Shown here piece by piece: positions 13,301 to 25,170 of a stretch of 64,000 nucleotides of DNA. Positions within the stretch are counted from its first letter, which is position 1; the number at the start of each line of letters is the position of its first letter. The stretch comes from Owenia fusiformis (Eukaryota > Annelida > Polychaeta > Sabellida > Oweniidae). Made by a program: the position numbers and the translations under genes. The notes beneath the pieces were generated by a model. It was not told where the DNA came from. It ran no database searches and saw only the letters and a list, made by a program, of their open reading frames with translations. Where the stretch lies: the NCBI GenBank assembly GCA_903813345.2, contig CAIIXF020000007.1, positions 9,803,730-9,867,729 of the forward strand, read 5' to 3'.

Positions 13301-16300
13301 ATGATCTGGTCCCCACTCTAATAACATGGGATGGTGTGTTTCAGGTATTGTTGATGAGTATCAACTCCCCTACTATGATCTGGTGCCCACTCTAATAACA
13401 TGGGATGGTGTGTTTTAGGTATTGTTGATAAGTATCAACTCCCCTACTATGATCTGGTGCCCACTCTAATAACATGGGATGGTGTGTTTCAGGTATTGTT
13501 GATGAGTATCAACTCCCCTACTGTGATCTGGTGCCCACTCTAATAACATGGGATGGTGTGTTTCAGGTATTGTTGATGAGTATCAACTCCCCTACTATGA
13601 TCTGGTGCCCACTTTAATAACATGCAATGGTGTGTTTCAGGTATTGTTGATGAGTATCAACTCCCCTACTATGATCTGGTGCCCACTCTAATAACATGGG
13701 ATGGTGTGTTTTAGATATTGTTGATGAGTATCAACTCCCCTACTATGATCTGGTGCCCACTCGAATAACATGGGATGGTGTGTTTCAGGTATTGTTGATG
13801 AGTATCAACTCCCCTACTATGATCTGGTGCCCACTCTAATAACATGGGATGGTTTGTTTCAGGTATTGTTGATGAGTATCAACTCCCCTACAATGATTTG
13901 GTGCCCACTCTAATAACATGCAATGGTGTGTTTCAGGTATTGTTGATGAGTATCAACTCTCCTACTATGATCTGGTGGCCACTCTAATAATAACATGGGA
14001 TGGTGTGTTTCAGGTATTGTTGATGAGTATCAACTCCCCTACTATGATCTGGTCCCCACTCTAATAACATGGGATGGTGTGTTTCAGGTATTGTTGATGA
14101 GTATCAACTCCCCTACTATGATCTGGTGCCCACTCTAATAACATGGGATGGTGTGTTTTAGGTATTGTTGATAAGTATGAAGTCCCCTACTATGATCTGG
14201 TGCCCACTCTAATAACATGGGATGGTGTGTTTCAGGTATTGTTGATGAGTATCAACTCCCCTACTGTGATCTGGTGCCCACTCTAATAACATGGGATGGT
14301 GTGTTTCAGGTATTGTTGATGAGTATCAACTCCCCTACTATGATCTGGTGCCCACTCTAATAACATGGGATGGTGTGTTTCAGGTATTGTTGATGAGTAT
14401 CAACTCCCCTACTATGATCTGGTGCCCACTCTAATAACATGGGATGGTGTGTTTCAGGTATTGTTGATGAGTATCAACTCCCCTACTATGATCTGGTGCC
14501 CACTCTAATAACATGGGATGGTGTGTTTCAGGTATTGTTGATGAGTATCAACTCCCCTACTATGATCTGGTGCCCACTCTAATAACATGGGTTGGTGTGT
14601 TTCAGGTATTGTTGATGAGTATCAACTCCCCTACTTTGATCTGGTGCCCACTCTAATAACATTTGATGGTGTGTTTCAGGTATTGTTGATGAGTATCAAC
14701 TCCCCTACTATGATCTGGTGCCCACTCTAATAACATGGGATGGTGTGTTTCAGGTATTGTTGATGAGTATCAACTCCCCTACTATGATCTGGTGCCCACT
14801 CTAATAACATGGGATGGTGTGTTTCAGGTATTGTTGATGAGTATCAACTCCCCTACTATGATCTGGTGCCCACTCTAATAACATGGGATGGTGTGTTTTA
14901 GGTATTGTTGATGAGTATCAACTCCCCTACTATGATCTGGTGCCCACTCTAATAACATGGGATGGTGTGTTTTAGGTATTGTTGATAAGTATCAACTCCC
15001 CTACTATGATCTGGTGCCCACTCTAATAACATGGGATGGTGTGTTTCAGGTATTGTTGATGAGTATCAACTCCCCTACTGTGATCTGGTGCCCACTCTAA
15101 TAACATGGGATGGTGTGTTTCAGGTATTGTTGATGAGTATCAACTCCCCTACTATGATCTGGTGCCCACTCTAATAACATGGGATGGTGTGTTTCAGGTA
15201 TTGTTGATAAGTATCAACTCCCCTACTATGATCTGGTGCCCACTCTAATAACATGGGATGGTGTGTTTTAGATATTGTTGATGAGTATCAACTCCCCTAC
15301 TATGATCTGGTGCCCACTCGAATAACATGGGATGGTGTGTTTCAGGTATTGTTGATGAGTATCAACTCCCCTACTATGATCTGGTGCCCACTCTAATAAC
15401 ATGGGATGGTTTGTTTCAGGTATTGTTGATGAGTATCAACTCCCCTACAATGATTTGGTGCCCACTCTAATAACATGCAATGGTGTGTTTCAGGTATTGT
15501 TGATGAGTATCAACTCTCCTACTATGATCTGGTGGCCACTCTAATAATAACATGGGATGGTGTGTTTCAGGTATTGTTGATGAGTATCAACTCCCCTACT
15601 ATGATCTGGTCCCCACTCTAATAACATGGGATGGTGTGTTTCAGGTATTGTTGATGAGTATCAACTCCCCTACTATGATCTGGTGCCCACTCTAATAACA
15701 TGGGATGGTGTGTTTCAGGTATTGTTGATGAGTATCAACTCCCCTACTATGATCTGGTGCCCACTCTAATAACATGGGATGGTGTGTTTCAGGTATTGTT
15801 GATGAGTATCAACTCCCCTACTATGATCTGGTGCCCACTTTAATAACATTGGATGGTGTGTTTCAGGTATTGTTGATGAGTATCAACTCCCCTACTATGA
15901 TCTGGTGACCACTCTAATAACATGGGATGGTGTGTTTCAGGTATTGTTGATGAGTATCAACTCCCCTACTATGATCTGGTGCCCACTCTAATAACATGGG
16001 TTGGTGTGTTTCAGGTATTGTTGATGAGTATGAACTCCCCTACTATGATCTGGTGCCCACTCTAATAACATGGGATGGTGTGTTTCAGGTATTGTTGATG
16101 AGTATCAACTCCCCTACTATGATCTGGTGCCCACTTTAATAACATGGGATGGTGTGTTTCAGGTATTGTTGATGAGTATCAACTCCCCTACTATGATCTG
16201 GTGCCCACTCTAATAACATGGGATGGTGTGTTTCAGGTATTGTTGATGAGTATCAACTCCCCTACTATGATCTGGTGCCCACTCTAATAACATGGGTTGG

Positions 16301-19300
16301 TGTGTTTCAGGTATTGTTGATGAGTATGAACTCCCCTACTATGATCTGGTGCCCACTTTAATAACATGCAATGGTGTGTTTCAGGTATTGTTGATGAGTA
16401 TCAACTCCCCTACTATGATCTGGTGCCCACTCTAATAACGTGGGTTGGTGTGTTTCAGGTATTGTTGATGAGTATCAACTCTCCGAATATGATCTGGTGC
16501 CCACTCTAATAACATGGGATAGTGTGTTTCAGGTATTGTTGATGAGTATCAACTCCCCTACTATGATCTGGTGCCCACTCTAATAACATGGGATGGTGTG
16601 TTTCAGGTATTGTTGATGAGTATCAACTCCCCTACTATGATTTGGTGCCCACTCTAATAACATGGGATGGTGTGTTTCAGGTATTGTTGATATGAGTATC
16701 AACTCCCCTACTATGATCTGGTGCCCACTCTAATAACATGGGATGGTGTGTTTTAGGTATTGTTGATGAGTATCAACTCCCCTACTATGATCTGGTGCCC
16801 ACTCTAATAACATGGGATGGTGTGTTTTAGGTATTGTTGATAAGTATCAACTCCCCTACTATGATCTGGTGCCCACTCTAATAACATGGGATGGTGTGTT
16901 TCAGGTATTGTTGATGAGTATCAACTCCCCTACTGTGATCTGGTGCCCACTCTAATAACATGGGATGGTGTGTTTCAGGTATTGTTGATGAGTATCAACT
17001 CCCCTACTATGATCTGGTGCCCACTCTAATAACATGGGATGGTGTGTTTCAGGTATTGTTGATAAGTATCAACTCCCCTACTATGATCTGGTGCCCACTC
17101 TAATAACATGGGATGGTGTGTTTCAGGTATTGTTGATGAGTATCAACTCTCCTACTATGATCTTGTGCCCACTCTAATAACATGGGATGGTGTGTTTTAG
17201 GTATTGTTGATGAGTATCAACTCCCCTACTATGATCTGGTGCCCACTCTAATAACATGGGATGGTGTGTTTTAGATATTGTTGATGAGTATCAACTCCCC
17301 TACTATGATCTGGTGCCCACTCTTATAACATGGGATGGTTTGTTTCAGGTATTGTTGATGAGTATCAACTCCCCTACAATGATTTGGTGCCCACTCTAAT
17401 AACATGCAATGGTGTGTTTCAGGTATTGTTGATGAGTATCAACTCTCCTACTATGATCTGGTGCCCACTCTAATAACATGGGATGGTGTGTTTTAGATAT
17501 TGTTGATGAGTATCAACTCCCCTACTATGATCTGGTGCCCACTCAAATAACATGGGATGGTGTGTTTCAGGTATTGTCGATGAGTATCAACTCCCCTACT
17601 ATGATCTGGTGCCCACTCTAATAACATGGGATGGTTTGTTTCAGGTATTGTTGATGAGTATCAACTCCCCTACAATGATTTGGTGCCCACTCTAATAACA
17701 TGCAATGGTGTGTTTCAGGTATTGTTGATGAGTATCAACTCTCCTACTATGATCTGGTGCCCACTCTAATAACATGGGATGGTGTGTTTCAGGTATTGTT
17801 GATGAGTATCAACTCCCCTACTATGATCTGGTCCCCACTCTAATAACATGGGATGGTGTGTTTCAGGTATTGTTGATGAGTATCAACTCCCCTACTATGA
17901 TCTGGTGCCCACTCTAATAACATGGGTTGGTGTGTTTCAGGTATTGTTGATGAGTATGAACTCCCCTACTATGATCTGGTGCCCACTTTAATAACATGCA
18001 ATGGTGTGTTTCAGGTATTGTTGATGAGTATCAACTCCCCTACTATGATCTGGTGCCCACTCTAATAACGTGGGTTGGTGTGTTTCAGGTATTGTTGATG
18101 AGTATCAACTCTCCGAATATGATCTGGTGCCCACTCTAATAACATGGGATGGTGTGTTTCAGGTATTGTTGATGAGTATCAACTCCCCTACTATGATCTG
18201 GTGCCCACTCTTATAACATGCAATGGTGTGTTTCAGGTATTGTTGATGAGTATCAACTCCCCTACTATGATCTGGTGACCACTCGAATAACATGGGATGG
18301 TGTGTTTCAGGTATTGTTGATGAGTATCAACTCCCCTACTATGATCTGGTGCCCACTCTAATAACATGGGAAGGTTTGTTTCAGGTATTGTTGATGAGTA
18401 TCAACTCCCCTACAATGATTTGGTGCCCACTCTAATAACATGCAATGGTGTGTTTCAGGTATTGTTGATGAGTATCACTTCTCCTACTATGATCTGGTGC
18501 CCACTCTAATAACATGGGATGGTGTGTTTCAGGTATTGTTGATGAGTATCAACTCCCCTACTATGATCTGGTGCCCACTCTAATAACATGGGATGGTGTG
18601 TTTCAGGTATTGTTGATGAGTATCAACTCTCCTACTATGATCTGGTGCCCACTCTAATAACATGGGATGGTGTGTTTCAGGTATTGTTGATGAGTATCAA
18701 CTCCCCTACTATCATCTGGTCCCCACTCTAATAACATGGGATGGTGTGTTTCAGGTATTGTTGATGAGTATCAACTCCCCTACTATGATCTGGTGCCCAC
18801 TCTAATAACATGGGATGGTTTGTTTCAGGTATTGTTGATGAGTATCAACTCCCCTACAATGATTTGGTGCCCACTCTAATAACATGCAATGGTGTGTTTC
18901 AGGTATTGTTGATGAGTATCAACTCTCCTACTATGATCTGGTGCCCACTCTAATAACATGGGATGGTGTGTTTCAGGTATTGTTGATGAGTATCAACTCC
19001 CCTACTATGATCTGGTGCCCACTCTAATAACATGGGTTGGTATGTTTCAGGTATTGTTGATGAGTATCAACTCCCCTACTATGATCTGGTGCCCACTTTA
19101 ATAACATGGGATGGTGTGTTTCAGGTATTGTTGATGAGTATCAACTCCCCTACTATGATCTGGTGCCCACTCTAATAACATTGGATGGTGTGTTTCAGGT
19201 ATTGTTGATGAGTATCAACTCCCCTACAATGATTTGGTGCCCACTCTAATAACATGCAATGGTGTGTTTCAGGTATTGTTGATGAGTATCAACTCTCCTA

Positions 19301-22300
19301 CTATGATCTGGTGCCCACTCTAATACCATGGGATGGTGTGTTTCAGGTATTGTTGATGAGTATCAACTCCCCTACTATGATCTGGTGCCCACTCTAATAA
19401 CATGGGTTGGTATGTTTCAGGTATTGTTGATGAGTATCAACTCCCCTACTATGATCTGGTGCCCACTTTAATAACATGGGATGGTGTGTTTCAGGTATTG
19501 TTGATGAGTATCAACTCCCCTACTATGATCTGGTGCCCACTCTAATAACATTGGATGGTGTGTTTCAGGTATTGTTGATGAGTATCAACTCCCCTACTAT
19601 GATCTGGTGCCCACTCTAATAACATGGGATGGTGTGTTTCAGGTATTGTTGATGAGTATCAACTCCCCTACTATGATCTGGTGCCCACTCTAATAACATG
19701 GGTTGGTATGTTTCAGGTATTGTTGATGAGTATCAACTCCCCTACTATGATCTGGTGCCCACTCTAATAACATGGGTTGGTATGTTTCAGGTATTGTTGA
19801 TGAGTATCAACTCCCTTACTATGATCTGGTGCCCACTCTAATAACATGGGATGGTGTGTTTCAGGTATTGTTGATGAGTATCAACTCCCCTACTATGATC
19901 TGGTTCCCTCAGATCCCAGCATTGAAGACATGAAGAAAGTTGTGTGTGCAGACAAACTCAGACCTTCAGTTCCAAACAGATGGCAAACAAATGAGGTACG
20001 TTTATAATGATGAAAAATTATTCTTGTCTTTGTTAAAATACTTTTATTCTATTTGTGTTGATGACACCTGAAAGGAAATTCTGTAAACAGTTGTGTTCTT
20101 CATTCTATAGTGACGCAGTAAAATTTTGAACCTCTCTCCAACACATAGATTTGGATATTGCTATTTTTACAGCCTTCAATATTATTGGTAATCAAGATAC
20201 TGATAAAAATTGATTTTGCATCTGTAATGTCATTGATTCTGTTTGATTCTATGAAGAATGAGAAATCTTATCAGGCATATGCTTGTGCTACCCCTAAAGA
20301 CTTGGCGAGGATAAGCTTATTGATTTTTGAACTTGTAATTTGGTGATGTATCATGATATTTTGTATCATGAATGTACTTGGATCCTGGGAAAGGATTTCA
20401 CCAAGTAAATTCTTACTAATACTAATTGTTATTTTGGCCAAAAATGAAAACGAATGTTCAATGCCCATTGTGTCGCTATAGAATGAAGTACACAACTATT
20501 TACACATTTTCCTATTCATCAGGTATCATCTACACATATATGAATATATAGGGGTTATGCACTGGGAGGTTTTGGATACAGGGAATATCCCGAGGGATAT
20601 ACAATATATTTTCCTGAGGAACCGAAGGGACCGAGGGAAGATGTATTGTATATCCCAAGGGACATTCCATGTATCCAAACCGACCGTGCATAACTGGTGT
20701 ATCTCATACTTGAGTGGGTTTAGGGTAGATATAACAGGGCTGTCAACTTGGGACCACCTAATATGAGTGACTTACAAATGTTGGACACCGAAGTCCAAAT
20801 CTGAACACTTTTGTCCAAATTTTGAACACCTTTGGCCAACTTTTAAACACCTTTGGCCAAAGTTTGAGCACCTTTGCTAAACTTTTATAACCTCAAATTT
20901 TTCGCGCTCGCTACGCTCGCTATGTCGTCAACGGGGGGGGGGGGGGGGGGGTAGGTACGAAAATTTCCAATGAACATGCGTGACATATACGGGATTCGCG
21001 TGACAAATCCGAACAAATTGCGTTCGTTTTTTTCCGACGTTCGTATTTTTACCGTATCATAAACATATTTTGAAAAAATTTTTACAGAAACATATTTGCG
21101 TGACAATTACCAGGTAAAATGCGTATTTGCGTGACATTTTGTGTCACGCAAAAAAAACTGGCGTGACTTCAAATTCTTCAGCAAATGCGTGACAAATACG
21201 CAAATTGCGGGACAGTTGACAGGCCTGTATAACCTTTTCCACCTTTTTCAAATGACAAGATATTTATATTTAACATTTTCGTAATATTCTTTTTGTTCAA
21301 TATAAACTTTTGAAAAATTCCCGGGAGCGGGATGGATATATTATATCTGCCCGCATTTGGCCTGGAGCGGGACATATACAATATATCCTGCCCGCTCCTC
21401 AGATACGATATATATTCCCGGCTGATATCTACCCCAAACCCACTCAAGTATGAGATACAACTGAATACCCAACATGGCTCGGTTTATAGATTTTAAAAAA
21501 TGACTGTAAACTCCATATCTGGAGTCTGCGTAATTTAGGGATCATGCACACTTACTAGGGGTCTTGCGATTGCATGGATTTGCTCGAGCAATTAGACACG
21601 ATACGAACGTATCGATAGTAAACTTGAATAAAGGTTAAAATTCTGTATCGTTTTTAACCTCCCAAATCAGCAAAATCATTGTATCTTCCTATTTTTCCAT
21701 TTTGTTATTTTCCTTGTGTAATCTGGCATAGAATGTACCCCCAATAAAGGATATCTGGTTTTGTTTAATGAAAAAACTTGGAAAAAGAATGTGAAATAAA
21801 AATATAAACCATGAATGGACACCGGACACTAGTGGACATCAGTTGTAGGAAGACATTCATAGCTTCATACTGTTTCACAAGTTCGAAATTCGGCGGTTGG
21901 TACATTTGTCTTGTTTACCCATATATTTTTAAAAAATAAAAAAGTATTTGTTACGCTCTTACATTGCTCGTATCGTTTGTATCATATCGTGGGGTAAATA
22001 TCGTTGCTGGTATTGAAATTAAAGGTAATGTATCGTGGGACCCCTAACACTTACATTCTCATGGAACCTTTTTATTATTATTATTCATAAATACTATGAG
22101 CCAATTGTGGAAAGATACAGTGACCTAAGGCAGTAATGTCAATGCTCTCATTTTATTTTTGGATTTTCGTCAAAAATTTATTTACGATAGCATTCTTTAC
22201 AACCAAACAAGTTTGAATCTAGTTATTTTCCAAGGAGCCATCTATGTTTTCCTTTAGTGGGAACTACTTTTTGCATTTATGTATGAGGGTTGTTCAATAA

Positions 22301-22622
22301 ATACCAATAAAAATGGCTGTACTTATTTACCTATTTATATTTTTTTCAAACTTCCAATTGTGCTTTATTGAACTTTTAAGTTCTATCATGAGACAACTAT
22401 TTTAGATGACATTTTGGGGGAAAATTTTTATCTGTTTGGATATTGCTTACACGCTTTCGAATACTTTACATTTTTCTTCTACAATTTGTATTTCAGGCCA
22501 TGCAAGTTATGGGTAAAGTTATGAAAGAATGCTGGTTTCACAACGGTGCTGCACGCCTCACTGCACTGAGAGTCAAGAAAACTCTTTCCTCGCTAGGGGA
22601 ATCAATGAACCTGAAGAAATAA
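1185..22622 (+). CDS. TGFBR1-like: TGF-beta/activin type I receptor kinase, copy 1 (5' partial, spliced)
   Basis: Five exons join in phase (1185-1352, 1581-1664, 3838-4038, 19865-19995, 22497-22622) into 236 codons plus stop. They encode the kinase domain from the L45 loop ([11 protein letters not shown]) through HRDLKSKN (catalytic loop), IADLGLAV (the DLG form of the DFG motif used by type I receptors), [28 protein letters not shown] and the C-terminal [11 protein letters not shown] segment. The family phosphorylates R-Smads at the plasma membrane after type II receptor activation. The L45 region and [11 protein letters not shown] place it with ALK4/5/7 (Smad2/3 class) rather than BMP receptors. 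Exon sizes of 168 and 131 bp equal those of vertebrate TGFBR1, whereas the intron inside ADLG|LAV is different and shared with copy 2. No frameshift or lost catalytic residue is seen, so it looks functional. The intron before exon 19865-19995 is 15.8 kb because of a 74-bp exon-derived array. Confidence 0.92.
1581..1664 (+). CDS. Copy 1 exon: catalytic loop
   Basis: This 84-bp exon (acceptor ttccag, donor gtatgt) encodes [18 protein letters not shown] and continues to the DLG motif, with catalytic Asp in HRDLKSKN. The exon ends inside the DLG glycine codon, a position absent from vertebrate TGFBR1 but shared with copy 2 (48122-48205). Confidence 0.92.
1665..3837 (+). other. Intron of copy 1
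   Basis: This 2.2 kb AT-rich intron separates the catalytic-loop exon from the activation-segment exon. I see no tandem repeat, inverted repeat or coding segment in it. Confidence 0.7.
3838..4038 (+). CDS. Copy 1 exon: activation segment and APE motif
   Basis: This 201-bp exon (acceptor attccag, donor gttagt) encodes the activation loop (LAVRHES..DTVDI), the [16 protein letters not shown] segment and the kinase F-helix region ending ARRCNGCG. The donor gttagt is less canonical than the gtaagg in copy 2. Confidence 0.92.
4039..5320 (+). other. Start of the 15.8 kb intron of copy 1
   Basis: This 1.3 kb lies between the donor and the first tandem repeats. I see nothing recognisable in it. The equivalent whole intron in copy 2 (48689-49785) is only 1.1 kb. 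Confidence 0.6.
5321..5696 (+). repeat. 26-bp minisatellite, about 14 copies
   Basis: Degenerate head-to-tail copies of a 26-bp unit of the form tgtactttcattgattgcat plus six bases fill this stretch, directly before the 74-bp array. The reverse complement of the unit (ending caatcaatgaaagtaca) matches the arrays at 26910-29045, so one repeat family sits at two sites in opposite orientation. Confidence 0.9.
5763..19908 (+). repeat. 74-bp exon-boundary minisatellite, about 191 copies
   Basis: About 191 head-to-tail copies of a 74-bp unit fill 14.1 kb of a copy 1 intron. The 74-bp period was checked from successive cag positions (5781, 5855, 5929). Each unit holds about 30 nt of intron ending in gatggtgtgtttcag, then 44 nt identical or nearly identical to the start of the next coding exon (encoding [15 protein letters not shown]). 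The final unit runs without a break into the real exon at 19865, so the array arose by amplification of that intron/exon junction. Since 74 is not a multiple of three and each unit has taataa, no frame stays open. Unit variants (gtgggttgg, tactttgat, ttttagatattg, ttgataag, catgcaatgg) recur in blocks, showing higher-order duplication. Rare units carry small indels, such as 77 bp at about 13231 and a deletion near 8787. Confidence 0.97.
19865..19995 (+). CDS. Copy 1 exon: kinase C-lobe, source of the 74-bp array
   Basis: This 131-bp exon enters in phase 1 and leaves in phase 0, with donor gtacgt. It encodes [19 protein letters not shown], then [20 protein letters not shown] to QTNE. Its acceptor and first 40 nt are indistinguishable from array units; it departs from them at ggttccctcagatcc. 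If an upstream decoy acceptor were joined to this exon without further splicing, the message would shift frame or meet a TAA. Confidence 0.95.
19996..20553 (+). other. Intron of copy 1, 5' part
   Basis: This is AT-rich intron sequence between the exon donor and a cluster of inverted repeats. I see no further structure. Confidence 0.55.
20554..21461 (+). repeat. Nested inverted-repeat (MITE) cluster in copy 1 intron
   Basis: Three nested or adjacent inverted pairs are visible. A 141-bp palindrome (20554-20694) starts gttatgcac and ends gtgcataac. An outer pair of about 36 bp (20697-20732 and 21424-21461, atctcatacttgagtgggtt) encloses the rest. Inside, an inverted pair built on acagggctgtcaact lies near 20735 and 21208-21230. 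A run of about 19 G lies at 20934-20951. This looks like serial insertion of non-autonomous DNA elements. Confidence 0.7.
21550..22060 (+). repeat. Putative short-TIR MITE
   Basis: Ends related to acttactaggggtc (about 21550) and its inverse gacccctaacacttac (about 22045) bracket AT-rich sequence with several gtatcg-type words. The arms are short and imperfect, so this is tentative. Confidence 0.35.
22497..22622 (+). CDS. Copy 1 last exon, kinase C-terminus
   Basis: This 126-bp exon (acceptor tttcag) enters in phase 0 and ends with TAA at 22620-22622. It encodes [33 protein letters not shown] and the tail GESMNLKK. Size and content match the last coding exon of vertebrate type I receptors and copy 2 (50861-50986). 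Confidence 0.94.
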   Translation, partial: AMQVMGKVMKECWFHNGAARLTALRVKKTLSSLGESMNLKK

Positions 22623-24429
22623 CAGTGCTTTTAAGGAGCCTAAACAGTGTATATATTAGTCATAGTGTTTCTAAGGAGTCTTTGTGCAATTGTGCGATAT
22701 CATAGCTATAATCTCAATGTGCCAACAATGATACAACTGAAATGACGATGCATTCTCCCAATACATTACATTTCTCTTTAAGTTCTAAGTTTGCCCTCTT
22801 CAGTTGGTAAACCAAAATTTTGATCTTCCATATTTTAGAGGCCAAATGCAGATAATCCAAACCTTTACGGTATCATTTATTTTACCAGTTATGATTGGAT
22901 CCCAAAGATGAAAACTCCTTACAGTATACACAGTTCTGTTACTAGGAGGTTAATGTATGGTGTGCACAGAGAATGGAGCACTTGGAGAATGCGAACAATG
23001 CTCAGATAGACCATGATATATTTATATATCTGTATATATTTCATATACTCTGATACATAAACCTTGTATCTGACATTCTCTCACTGAAGTTTTAACACTT
23101 CAATACTTCAGAAGAATACTCTGAATAACAGTGCTAGTCAAAGTAGATAAGCAATACAGTGTAAATATTTTTAAATAGTACCTGACTACCAATAGATACT
23201 GGAAAATTTGAAATGTCTGTTTAGGTGACATTTTACTTTTACTTTTCCCATTTTTCCTGGGTTTAAAATATTTCAGGGTTAGGGATATAAGTTTGAAATA
23301 CCCAGATGAGGTTCTGGGCAGTGAGAAGTTAACCTCATTGCTATTATTTGCTACAGAAGAGATACATGTCATATCTGTAGTCATTTGAAAACCTAGCATG
23401 CCAAGTCTTAACCAGTCATGTTGTGATTTTATATTTGATCTTTCTGACCAAAGAGAAACTGTTGTTGCAAAGGGTGCAATATGGAATTGCAATACAATTT
23501 GTTGAGTGCAAAAAGAGAAAAGTTGCAATTGAAGAAGTGAATCATCCCAAGAGTAACTATGAACTACCTCGCCACAGTTGTTTCTCAAAACTCAGCCTTT
23601 GCAATAAAATCATGATCTCATTCGAAAGTGGAAATTTGATTTATTTTCTTGAAAAACGATAAGAAGAATTCTTCATGTGATGTGCATTTTCATGATAGGT
23701 TAATGACTAGAGGAAAGCCATCAGATTTACAGATATTTAAGAACTATTGAATTATTGAAAAAGTTCCTCTCACTGTCAAATATTGCAGCATTAGTACATT
23801 GCAGTGTTAGCGCATTGCAGCATTGCAGTGTGGTGGTGCTCGGAAAGCCTGCTCCCAACATTTAAATTCTGTAAAATTAGGATTGTAAGGCTTCCTTTTT
23901 AAAGGTTTGCTCCCAATATTTACATTTTATCTAAATTTTAAGTTTGTAAGACAAGGTTTTCTTCCTATGGTCCAAATTAAACGATGTGAGCGAAATATGC
24001 CATGGGAACATATTCTGAAATGCACAATGGGAAGGCATCATGAAATACATTCACAAGATGTAAAAATATTAAATCTAACATACCATTGGAAAGTATTTAA
24101 CATACCAAATGAAAGTTAATACACCATGTGAAAATATTATACAGTCCAAGGGAATATTTAACAGTTAAAATGTGAATATATTTTCATGGAAGTATGTAAA
24201 TTTTATAATACTTGTATTCAGTAAATTTGCTTTAGAATATTGACAGTTAAGATTTCGTAGTTAGGATCTTTTGTATATTTATAGTCACATACTGTTTAAA
24301 TCTTAGGTACAACATTTTATTTGAAATCTTTACTTTTTGATAATTTAGGCATTAAAGTATTTTATGTACAGTACATACCACGCATGATATATTCAAAATC
24401 ATTTTTGTAATGCAAGATATTGTGTTTTA
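22623..24429 (+). other. 3' flank of copy 1
   Basis: This should hold the copy 1 3' UTR. An AATAAA occurs at 23603-23608, but whether it is the used polyadenylation signal cannot be told from sequence. No coding exon or clear repeat is seen. Confidence 0.4.
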
Positions 24430-25170
24430 TTGTCCCACCGAACGAAGTTCTTAGGGATATAGAGAAGCTGTCTGCGTTTGTCCATTCATTTGTTTGTCCG
24501 GTTGATAACTCAAATACTGGTTTATGGATTTGATTCAAATATTATAAGGTTATACCTTATCGGTGTAGGACCTCTGCTGAGAAAGAATTTTCAATATGGC
24601 CGTACAATTAAAAATGCCACATTTTGTTTTTGAGAACTCAAACAATGATTGACTGATTTTGTTCAAACTTTATATGCTGATACTTAGGGATGAAGGAACT
24701 CTGCTCACTGGAGTACCACTGAATTTTAAAATGGCTGCCATTTTTTGTAAAAAAGTAATTTTAACTAATAACTCAAATAACAGTGGACAGATTTGGTTCA
24801 GATTTGATATGCTGATGCCTAGGGACACAGGAGCACTGCTTGAGAAGAAATTTCAAAGATGGCAGCTGAATTTCAAAATGGCCACCATTTTTCGTAAGAA
24901 AAACTTGATCTTTGATGACCCAAATACTAGTGTACAGATTTCGTTCAAATTTTTTTGATGACAAAAGAGCTCTGCTTGAGAAGAAATATTCAGGATGACA
25001 GCTGAATTTAATATGGCTACCATTTTGTTAAAAAATCAATCTTTGATAACTTAAATACCAGTGGACAGATTTGGTTGAAATTTCTATGCTGATACCTAGA
25101 GATAAAGGAACTCTGCTCAAGAAGAAATTTTTAAGATGGCTACTCTTTATCAAAACATGTTTTGTTCCAT
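24430..25170 (+). repeat. Diverged tandem repeat, roughly 130-bp units
   Basis: About five diverged units follow each other, each with an order like ctcaaataccagtggacaga, ttggttcaaatt, atgctgatacctaggga, aactctgctcaagaagaaat and atggctgccattttt. Short open frames here are products of the repeat and not genes. The sequence tgtcccaccgaacgaagttc at the left edge may be the start of the element. Confidence 0.7.

Noticed and set aside
5763-19908. CRISPR-like regular array
   Set aside because: Units are contiguous with no unique spacers, and the unit is copied from an adjacent eukaryotic exon.
1185-22622. Copy 1 as a pseudogene
   Set aside because: All five visible exons keep frame, splice sites and catalytic residues; only the giant intron is odd.
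23100-23662. Possible gene with frames of 162 and 79 codons on opposite strands
   Set aside because: Low-complexity AT-rich readings without domain, splice context or repeat support.
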